Program-made: the position numbers and the translations under genes
In this document: positions 57,001-64,000 of the stretch, in pieces
How the letters are laid out: every line of letters begins with the position of its first letter
Numbering within the stretch: position 1 is the stretch's first letter
Source: Yponomeuta sedellus
Taxonomy: Eukaryota; Arthropoda; Insecta; Lepidoptera; Yponomeutidae
DNA length: 64,000 bases
NCBI GenBank assembly: GCA_934045075.1
Contig: OW203726.1
Location: forward strand, 17,423,988-17,487,987
Reading direction: 5' to 3'
Notes under the pieces: generated by a model
The model's input: the letters and a program-made list of their open reading frames with translations, nothing else
Told to the model about the DNA's origin: nothing
Databases searched by the model: none

Positions 57001-58607
57001 ATGGAATGAAACTTAGTTAATTACATACGTTCACCAATAACGCGCGGAAGTACCTAGGTTAGCGGAATTGAGAATTCCGAGGATTCCCGAAAGTGTCACT
57101 TACATCAAAGGGTCCCATATACGTCTCTACATTCCATAGTATATTATATATTTTGTCTGCCTGCCGTCGCTAGTAGCGTTCGCATCTATACGGCACCCGA
57201 TCGTCTATGAGCTAAGTGTCTGAATACGCTGGTTGATATTTCGTTGGTATTTTGTATGATACTTCGTCTTACGAAGGTAAGTATATAATTTGAATACATA
57301 AACGTAGAATGTTATCGGTAGAAATTGGATTTAATTTTTAATTTGACAGCGTTTCACCGAGAACGTTCAACCGCAGACAGCGTTTATTATTCATGCAAAG
57401 TTTAAATTAAAATTGAAGTTTCGTTGTATCCACATACAAACAAAACTTAAATTTTAAATTCTAAGCATTAAAATAAAATATTTTTTTGTGATCTAATAGA
57501 GCAATGGTTAATTAAGAAATAAATAAATACTAAGGGTCCAGTAGCATATTAACTTTGTGATGAAAATTAACTTTATATTGAAGTTGCGGTGAACATTCTT
57601 GTAGTTATGTCTTCCTACTCACGATGTTATTTACACTCTTGTCAGTAACGGACAAATTAACCCCGTGTTTACATGTGAACTAACAATCCGTTAATGTACT
57701 GTTAGCAGTTGTCAGGTGATAAGGAGCATACAACATGAATCACTATCAAGTGTGCCTTTAAAAGGTTGTCTAAATTGTTTAAAATTGTGCTTTTACAATT
57801 GGCTGCCATATCGCGAAAAGCTATCTCTACATTAGTGTGCACGTCTGTCTACTACACTTGTAACTCGGATGATATTACAATAATGTATCAACTGCTCCTA
57901 TATTACGTGCACCAAATTCTGAACGATACCCATCGTCTAACTGTCAACTTGGCAAGGAATTTTACAATTAGACGATTGGTAACGTTCGCCTACCAAGTGG
58001 TGGGCGTAATTAGATCCGTGTCTGGTCTAATTAATGTATAGTGGAATTATTTAACTCTCTCTACTGCTACATCTTCTATTGTTAAACTGACTTCAAGAGC
58101 TGACAAATATAAAAATATTTTTTAGTTAAAAATTAAACAACATGAGTCGGTAATGCTCTAAAAAGTAAAAATTAATTTACCTAGCTTTGTAATTTTCAGT
58201 GTTTAGTCACTTTGTGGCTGATTAGTGGCTCAGGGTAAAAAGCTGTGAGATGGTGAGAGCATCACATTAGTTGGGTTAATTATTTTCTACTTTTTCATGC
58301 ATCCTTTACCGATAAAGCCCAGTTTTCAATCGCAACACAAATTTACTTATCTTATTTAACTTTTTAGAGTTTCGTACCTCAAAAGGAAATAAACGGAATT
58401 ACGGAACTCGTAGGTGTAGGATCACTTTGTTGCCACTAATTAGTACGAACTATTTTAGAAAAGAAACAAAAACCAGTAGTTGCAGGTGTGACTCGAACTC
58501 ACGTCACGTTACCTCGCGAGTCAGACGGAACTGTGAGCGCGATACGTTAAAGTAAATTATTTTTTGCAAACTTTGTCCTTTTATAGGTACCGTGGATACC
58601 ACCTTAT
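57001..58607. other. canoe intron, no clear feature
   Basis: 58478-58550 reads on the minus strand as a degenerate tRNA-like B box (GTGAGTTCGAGTCACACC), perhaps a SINE scrap. Otherwise AT-rich. Confidence 0.4.
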
Positions 58608-58618
58608 TTAGTGCTCTC

Positions 58619-58993
58619 GTTATCAACCCTTGTATGTCCCCACTGCTGGGGCACGGGTCTCTTCCTGCATCGCAGGAAGGTTAGGCCATACTCCACCACG
58701 GGGGCCAAGACCGGGTTGGTGGAGGATTGTAAGACAGTGGCGGGCCTTACTGTCAGAAGTTATCAAGCCGCCCATAAGGCCTCTGACATGGCTTAACGAC
58801 TGCCATTATATGACAGCCGGCACCAACGGCTTAACGTGCCTTGCGAAGCACGGAAGCGCTCGGAAAAATGCCACTATCGGTAGTCACGGGACTCTCACCC
58901 ATCCCGTACCTGACCGCGCCTGTTGTTGCTTAACCAAGTGATTGATTCCAATCACTCGGTTCGCCTAGGCCACGAGCGCTTCATTCATCGCGC
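58619..58993 (-). mobile_element. 5S-rRNA-derived SINE, full-length copy (11-bp target duplication)
   Basis: Inverted relative of 32140-32516. On the minus strand it begins GCGCGATGAATGAAGCGCTCG and contains CAATCACTTGGTTAAGCAAC, AGGCGCGGTCAGGTACGGGATGGGTGAGAG (close to the insect 5S rRNA promoter half). It ends CCCCAGCAGTGGGGACATACAAGGGTTGATAAC. TTAGTGCTCTC flanks both sides (58608-58618 and 58994-59004), a clean target duplication showing a complete insertion inside the canoe intron. Confidence 0.88.
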
Positions 58994-59004
58994 TTAGTGC
59001 TCTC

Positions 59005-59556
59005 ATTTTCCGCTAAATAAGTATTTTTAAATAAATAAAAAAAATATTAGGCCCTTGCTGCTGCAACGACGAGACAATTAAAGGTTTCTCTGTAATCAAG
59101 TCTCCGATTACTTTTTTTCTTTTAGCTGGGTTTTATAAACACCGCGGTCGATTACGAAAAAAACTCCATATAAAAAACCCTTCCGAAGTTAGTCTAACAT
59201 GTAAACAACAACAAGGTTTCGTTTTACCGTCCAATCTGTGCTATAATATAAACTTATTGTACTGTTAAAAGTTAATGTAAGTGATTGCAGAAATAACAAT
59301 TTATAGATCAAGACTTAGTTAAGTCCTGCTACAAAACGGCTTTAACTCCGTCTTAAGTGTGGTTGTATGGTGTATGACCTTTATTCTCATGCGAATAAAG
59401 CAGATGTGCACTTAAAATTAGAATGAATTACTAATTAACATAACATTAACATTTACATCCAAGCATATACATTGCTTCTGGCCCCACACTAGGATACCCT
59501 GCGTCGTGGGAACCAGAAACAACGACATCACAAACATGGATACATTTAAGCGAAGC
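59005..59556. other. canoe intron, dispersed-repeat text
   Basis: 59470-59530 (CTTCTGGCCCCACACTAGGATACCCTGCGTCGTGGGAACCAGAAACAAC) resembles a lepidopteran dispersed repeat and leads into the repeat at 59557. Nothing else seen. Confidence 0.4.
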
Positions 59557-60066
59557 GTTGGCGTGTTAACAGTTTCCTCTGCTAACTTTGCTGTTAGCGA
59601 ACTTCTTACACCACGCCGTTGATCTTTTGCGTCCGTGTAGATTGATTGAAGGGAACAAGCCTGATAAACGACATTTTCAACACACTTGCTCGTAAAGTGA
59701 CTCTTATAACACCGGTTTAAGAACCATAATGCTGTCCATTATACACGCGTGCGTAATAATATTACAGCACAAGTGCTGTAATGAATATAGTTTTAATTTT
59801 ATCAACTACAGACAAATAATGACAGCAAAGAGTTTTCATATCTAAAAATAATAATTTAATTTATATTTTATGCACGTTAGTATCAAAATACGATAACTAA
59901 ACATTTATTTTCATCAAATTGCAATCAAAATAAGAAAAAGATAGACATATCTAAAAGCCAACTTGTAATTCAGAAATATCGATTTATAGGCTGTATGGAA
60001 GTTGTTACATTTGCCTACATTTGACAGCGCGCAAATTAAAAAAGTAAGCGCGCGCCATTTTCAATC

Positions 60067-60072
60067 TCAGTT
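60067..60072 (+). promoter_or_regulatory. Initiator-like TCAGTT upstream of the Crypton-like start
   Basis: TCAGTT lies 40 bp before the ATG at 60109, inside TCAATCTCAGTTCTCAAG, and follows a CG-rich AAGCGCGCGCCATTTT stretch. It fits an arthropod initiator with a short 5' UTR. Confidence 0.35.
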
Positions 60073-60108
60073 CTCAAGAAATAAAACTTTTCATTGTTTA
60101 TTGTGAAA

Positions 60109-60360
60109 ATGTCGAGTTCGAGTACTGATACTGAAGAGGATATGGTTTTAACTCCGCAAGACATACTTAATGAGGCGCAAAATGCCAATGAAAGTTTGAT
60201 ACCCGAGAAATCTAGGGAAAAATATGTCGCAGCGTATGAAAATTTCCTAACATGGAAAACGGAAAAGAACGCGAACTCTTTTTCTGAGTCAGTATTTTTA
60301 GCGTACTTTTTATTTTTATTTACCTGTGCTTGTTTTTTATTTTCCTCACAAGTGTGTTGA
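60109..60360 (+). pseudogene. Crypton-like tyrosine recombinase, N-terminal fragment
   Basis: ATG at 60109 opens an acidic start (SSSSTDTEED), then a helical region with IPEKSREKYVAAYENFLTW, ENANSFSES-like and VFLAYF words. As I recall them, the N-terminal SAM-like DNA-binding parts of Crypton/DUF3504-type recombinases in arthropods read KKS..RY...YE.F..W....ANSFSE.VLLAYF. After FLAYF the expected sequence is replaced by a Phe/Leu/Cys-rich run and a stop at 60360. The catalytic tyrosine-recombinase domain (R..H..Y) is absent. I infer a truncated transposon gene. Confidence 0.6.
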
Positions 60361-60371
60361 AAAACGTCGTA

Positions 60372-60483
60372 TGACACTCGTGAGCATTGGTCATTACAGA
60401 CTCGGTTCCATAACTGCTCTCGCCTTCGGCTCGAGCAGTAAACCCACCTCGTCTGTAATGACCAACTTAGCTCACTAGTGTCA
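60372..60483. mobile_element. Fold-back MITE (112 bp, TA duplication)
   Basis: TGACACTCGTGAGC..TTGGTCATTACAGAC is mirrored by GTCTGTAATGACCAA..GCTCACTAGTGTCA, with TA on each side (60370-60371 and 60484-60485). The centre (CTGCTCTCGCCTTCGGCTCGAGCAG) is also nearly palindromic, so the whole element folds into one hairpin. The TA flanks suggest a Tc1/mariner-type source. Confidence 0.85.
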
Positions 60484-60584
60484 TAATGTACTATTAGATA
60501 ACTAGATAAATTTAGATAGAAACCATGATACAGGATCTTCCTAGTTTGGTTTCAAATGTGATAAAAATTACGTATACTTAATTC

Positions 60585-60678
60585 AAGACCTGGGCATTTT
60601 TTTTGTCCCCAGCCGGGATTCCAACCCGGGACCTCTTGCATGGTAGGCAGACGCGCTACCGCTACGCCACAGAGGTCG
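60585..60678 (-). mobile_element. tRNA-Gly-like SINE, 86 bp upstream of the canoe FHA exon
   Basis: The minus-strand head is GACCTCTGTGGCGTAGCGGTAG, with CTACCAT in the anticodon loop and CCGGGTTGGAATCCCGG as T arm, followed by GGGGACAAAAAAAA. It is a sister of 15125-15268. Stem pairing is imperfect at the acceptor. It occupies the intron just before the splice acceptor at 60764. Confidence 0.7.
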
Positions 60679-60764
60679 TCAAAATTAACTTCAATTCAGA
60701 ATAAACAATTCAGTGGAGTCTACTTTTTTGACAAAAAAGACTACAGCTCGCCGTTTACCTCCAG

Positions 60765-60932
60765 GTTGGATCAGGCAACGGCATGGCGCTCCAGCTGTAC
60801 GGGCCGTCGATCCAATCGCGCCACTGCGTGGTGGCGCCGGCCGACGGCGGCGGCTACGCGGCGACGCCTCTACACGCCGACGCGCTTCTCTACGTGAACG
60901 GGCAGCGCGTGACGCACTCGCAGCGGCTGCAG
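60765..60932 (+). CDS. cno: canoe (afadin) internal exon: FHA domain core
   Basis: Acceptor GCCGTTTACCTCCAG (ends 60764) and donor CTGCAG|GTAAAC (60932/60933) bound a 168-bp, 56-codon exon in phase 0 at both ends. The peptide reads VGSGNGMALQLYGPSIQSRH, then CVV, a Gly/Ala-rich loop, and ADALLYVNGQRVTHSQRLQ. This aligns in order with the afadin FHA region: VTEVG, IQLFGPGIQPHHC, then AETYVEGQRI and a Leu-Gln turn. The Arg-His pair before Cys sits where FHA domains carry the SxxH turn. The last FHA strands (xxFGxxHxFxF) must come from a later exon that I could not find before 64000. The GC-rich codon use contrasts with the AT-rich intron and supports a real exon. Confidence 0.9.
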
Positions 60933-61171
60933 GTAAACGGTCAAGTTTCACTTTTGTTCTAACGAGGACTACTAGAGCGTGTAAAGCGTGAACTTTGTGT
61001 TTTTTTCCGCAGGCATTAATAAACCGCGAATACAGTGAAATATTTGAAATCCTATTATTTGGAATATTTGGAACTGTGATAACAGGTTTTTATTTCTAAA
61101 ATTCATTAATTGTCTTATTTTTTAGTTTTATTTGTTTTAAATAACTTAGCATTAAAATATGAAAATTACTA
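60933..61171. other. Start of next canoe intron
   Basis: AT-rich intron sequence after the donor; no feature. Confidence 0.6.
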
Positions 61172-61429
61172 AATTCCGCCAAAAACCCACAAGCACCATG
61201 CGGTTAGTTAATGCACCGCCCTCCCTCCTACTTTTTCAAGCAGAAGCAAGACACGAACACACCACCAACGACACCAATGCTTGTGTGACAAAATGCGCGA
61301 CGCGTTTCGCCTCTAACACGAGGCATCCTCTCGGAGTTCCGCCTCTAACTCGAGGCATCCTCTCAAGCACCACAAGTGCCTCCGTGAGGCATGCTCACTT
61401 GTGGTGCTTGTGGGAATTTTGGCGGAATT
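61172..61429. mobile_element. MITE with 27-bp inverted ends and TA duplication
   Basis: The left end AATTCCGCCAAAAACCCACAAGCACCA is mirrored by TGGTGCTTGTGGG-AATTTTGGCGGAATT at the right, with TA on both sides (61170-61171, 61430-61431). A second, nested hairpin (CAAGCACCACAAGTG 61374-61388 / CACTTGTGGTGCTTG 61396-61410) and two CCTCTAAC.CGAGGCATCCTCTC words lie inside. Probably a Tc1/mariner-type non-autonomous element. Confidence 0.82.
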
Positions 61430-61431
61430 TA

Positions 61432-62094
61432 TCAAAGGAATTTACACATTTTAATGCTATTATGGATTTCCGCAAAGTAACTCTGACTCCATGCAATATC
61501 TTAAATATATTAGTTACTTCATAGTCAGTCATGTTTTACGTAAAGGTATTTGGCGTTATCGTTTGACAAATACACTATCAAGTCTTGAATGTAATGCTAT
61601 GTTAGAGTGTTGTTTTGTGCATTTTTTAGTAATAGAGTAAAGTAAAAGTATTTATTTAAAAACCACACAAGAGATAATAAATATTGTATTCACATGGTGC
61701 AGGACTACGAGTTTATCTAATGGTCACATAATTATATCACAACACGGAAAATAACAGCGGATTCCACGCTAGACTAGAGTCTGTGTTGTGGTAATCCAGA
61801 AACGGCAAATCATAGATTCTTAAGTATAAAATTAAATATGAGTAAATAAATAATAAACACCCGTTGACTAAACGCCACTAAATTCGAAGCCCAGTTCCAG
61901 TTTCAGGAATTGCGCAGTTATTAGAGATAACTCTCTGTGTAGATCTCAAAGTTTTGCTACCAAATTAAAAGGTTTTTCTATACAAAGCTATACTTTCGAT
62001 CTGCCTTTCTTTGTTGGTTTGCTATCCACAGCAAACCAAGTTATTATTGCTTTAGACAAAGTAAAAAGTCGATTTTGTCTGGCGCAAGCACTAA
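61432..62094. other. No gene seen
   Basis: AT-rich; nothing recognised. Confidence 0.4.
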
Positions 62095-62301
62095 GTTGGC
62101 GTGTTAACAGTTTCCTCTGCTAACTTTGCTGTTAGGGAACTTCTTACACCACGCCGTTGATCTTTTGCGTCTGTGTTGATAGATTGAAGGGAACGAGACT
62201 GATAAACGACATTTAGGTAACTAGATAAATTTAGATAGAAACCATAACACAGGATCTTCCTAGTTTGATTTCAAATGTGATAAAAAATTACGTATACTCA
62301 A
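62095..62301 (+). repeat. Repeat E, short copy
   Basis: 62095-62214 matches 59557-59676 (GTTAACAGTTTCCTCTGC, TTCTTACACCACGCCGTTG) and 62218-62301 matches 60499-60582 (ACTAGATAAATTTAGATAG, CAGGATCTTCCTAGTTTG). Only AGG separates the halves. Confidence 0.8.
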
Positions 62302-62700
62302 TATCTAAGTCAACCTGTAATTTAGCATAACTTTACACGTATACGATGTTTGTTGCTCTATAAAGATATTTAACTATAAAAAATAGATTGATAGAATATG
62401 TATTTGTCACTGTAAAATACAGACATAAAACCTAATAACATATTTTAAATTTTCGCGACTTGTACACTTAGTTAGAATATTTTCGGGGCTTCATCGCGTA
62501 GTAATTTATTGCTATTTTACCTCGACGTTTCGACGACGTTACAGTCATCGTGGTCACGAGAAGACTCAATAAAACCTAATGCCTCACTCGGCCACCCGCG
62601 TTTGCGTATTTGGCAAAAAAAAAAAAAACAATAATGGGTTTTCTGTCGAATCTCAATTTGTTAAAACTACAATTATAAATCGTCGACAATTCAATTCAAT
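62302..62700. other. Noncoding with a worn dispersed repeat
   Basis: 62516-62560 (TTTTACCTCGACGTTTCGACGACGTTACAGTCATCGTGGTCACGAG) is a familiar lepidopteran repeat fragment. A poly-A run sits at 62616-62628. Confidence 0.45.
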
Positions 62701-62702
62701 TT

Positions 62703-63985
62703 ATTTCAATGTAAAGAATTTACATTTGTTTGCTGAATGTCAAAGTACAATGTAACATGAAAGTGAAAGCCGCCGCCTTCGGGCCGTAATGTAATGGAAA
62801 AAAGGCAGCGAGAAAAAAAACTCCACTCTGACCATCTTTTCTCAAGTCCTCTTAAATCTAATACATTAGATACCACCTATACGCATAAAATTCCATGATT
62901 GCCATTAATAACTTTAAATGTTAAGGCATTATTAAATATTTTTTTTTACATAGGCCGTGAAAACATGACAAGTGCTGCGGCCAGACGCACGAACAGCACT
63001 CGTTCACGAGCATAACGCAGAGGTCAGCCATCATCAGTCTCAACCATTTTGGAGGGAGATAGATGACCCGGCCACCACGCCACCATTCGAATGACCTTTA
63101 GCAAACCTGCAGATTAAGTTTTACGGGAATACTAACAACCAAGTGAAGTGCCATTACAATGAACAGTTGGCCCGAAATCCACCTACACTAACATTAACCT
63201 TAAGCGTAGAACTTAGTACCAAGAAAGTACAACTTAATTTCAGCGGAAACGGCCGCTTTTAGTAACATCACTTATAGAGCCGTAAGTGATGGATAAACCG
63301 AAATAAATGACACGTAGCCCTTAAAACGAGTAAGCCTTAAAAGTCAGCGACATCGGGATTGACCCTCGTTTAAGTAGTTGTGACCGAGTTAATATCGGTG
63401 ATTACATCAGGTAGACAAAATGTCGTCCCAACTACGTCTATATGGTTACTATAGTACAGCCCAACAAATAGCCCACCACTTGCGGCATTGCTTATTACAA
63501 TCTACGTAACCTTTAACCGCCCGTCGAACTATAGTAAGCTCATCTCTTCAGGCATTAAGTACACAATCAATCTTAATGCCTAGGCGTTAAGACCTTTCAA
63601 TCGTAACATAGGGTTTAATTTGGATTGTCAGGGTAAAGCGCCTAGTGCAGTGAAGCTAATCATACTCTCCTAAATTGCTCTCCAAACTTGCCGCTTATCC
63701 TACTGTAACCCAGCTTTCAGTAAAAATCCTCTTAGCAGACTTAACGGAGCTATTTCCGCTATAGTTCTCTGGAACCTTCCAAGTGCTACGTTAAGGTGCT
63801 TCGGGGTGCTAACTAGCGCCGCCAATGGAAAAAAAAACATAACTTGTGTTATAATACGTTTTTATCTAAAAGTGAACATGAAAAATCTTAACAACTGTGA
63901 CAACTATTTTTAGAACCTACAGTCTAGACTCTAGAACCTAGAATCAACAACGAAGGACTTTAATCACTTTCCGCCAAAAACGGCC
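62703..63985. repeat. Dispersed element D, longest copy
   Basis: Collinear with 38371-38876 (start, middle and end) and with 45270-45420 (start). The extra middle part (about 63120-63790) has no open frame I recognise. It contains AATTTCAGCGGAAACGGCCGC (63238 onwards), and a related palindromic CCGCCAAAAACGGCCGTTTCTAGCGG motif closes the region (63971-63996). A similar TTTCCGCTAAAGACGGCTG is at 34510. Confidence 0.7.
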
Positions 63986-64000
63986 GTTTCTAGCGGAAAT

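Larger units (their letters stand above)
59557..60582 (+). mobile_element. Repeat E, long copy carrying a Crypton-like ORF start
   Basis: 59557-59676 and 60499-60582 match the two halves of the short copy at 62095-62301, where they are only 3 bp apart (AGG). Here 822 bp lie between them, including a palindrome ATTACAGCAC-AA-GTGCTGTAAT (59761-59782), the Crypton-like ORF and a fold-back MITE. Either the short copy is a deletion derivative or this copy received an insertion. Confidence 0.65.

Noticed and set aside
60600..60678. A genuine tRNA-Gly gene next to the canoe exon
   Set aside because: The acceptor stem does not pair and a sister copy at 15191 has the same extra flanks. It is a SINE head.
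60640..60991. Three other open frames (85-92 codons) over the canoe FHA exon
   Set aside because: They are other-frame readings of a GC-rich exon. Only the frame bounded by 60765 and 60932 fits splice sites and afadin.

Overview
This is eukaryotic, AT-rich nuclear DNA, most likely from a moth or butterfly (Lepidoptera). The evidence is the repeat fauna: small Helitrons ending in CTAGT or CTAAT, an RTE/BovB LINE remnant, tRNA-derived and 5S-rRNA-derived SINEs, a mariner relic, Harbinger-like MITEs, and the dispersed repeat opening with CAAGTGCGAGTTGGACTCGC. There are no bacterial genes, operons or CRISPR arrays.

Layout. (1) 1-8456 and 15375-32074 are two tandem satellite arrays with the same two unit families. 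Type A units are about 1143-1145 bp (about 1320 bp when an internal sub-repeat is gained). Type B units are about 1217 bp and carry a GC-rich core of four 153-bp sub-repeats; each ends in hairpins followed by CTAG. Every unit starts at a TTATATATATATAAAGCT junction. Both arrays show higher-order structure: 3611 bp in the first, 2290-bp dimers in the second. (2) 8457-15374 separates them and holds a Harbinger-like MITE, an orphan TATA+initiator promoter, a tandem tRNA-derived SINE pair, SINE fragments and a frameshifted mariner. (3) 32075-54000 is transposon-rich noncoding DNA with an RTE remnant, Helitrons, SINEs, several inverted-repeat elements and a decayed satellite. (4) 54291-60932 holds two spliced exons of the afadin orthologue canoe on the + strand, separated by a 6.3-kb intron full of nested elements. 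A possible upstream alternative first exon lies at 43057-43138. (5) 61000-64000 is intronic or flanking sequence with MITEs and copies of dispersed repeats also seen elsewhere in the window.

The only protein-coding exons I can defend are the two canoe exons, which supply the end of RA domain 2, a basic linker and most of the FHA domain. The many open frames inside the arrays repeat because the units are near-identical copies and the 153-bp sub-repeat is a multiple of three; I do not call them genes. The strongest novelty candidate is the type B satellite unit. It looks like a mobile, Helitron-ended element that has entered a unit junction of the type A array; the window itself contains an unoccupied and an occupied version of that junction.
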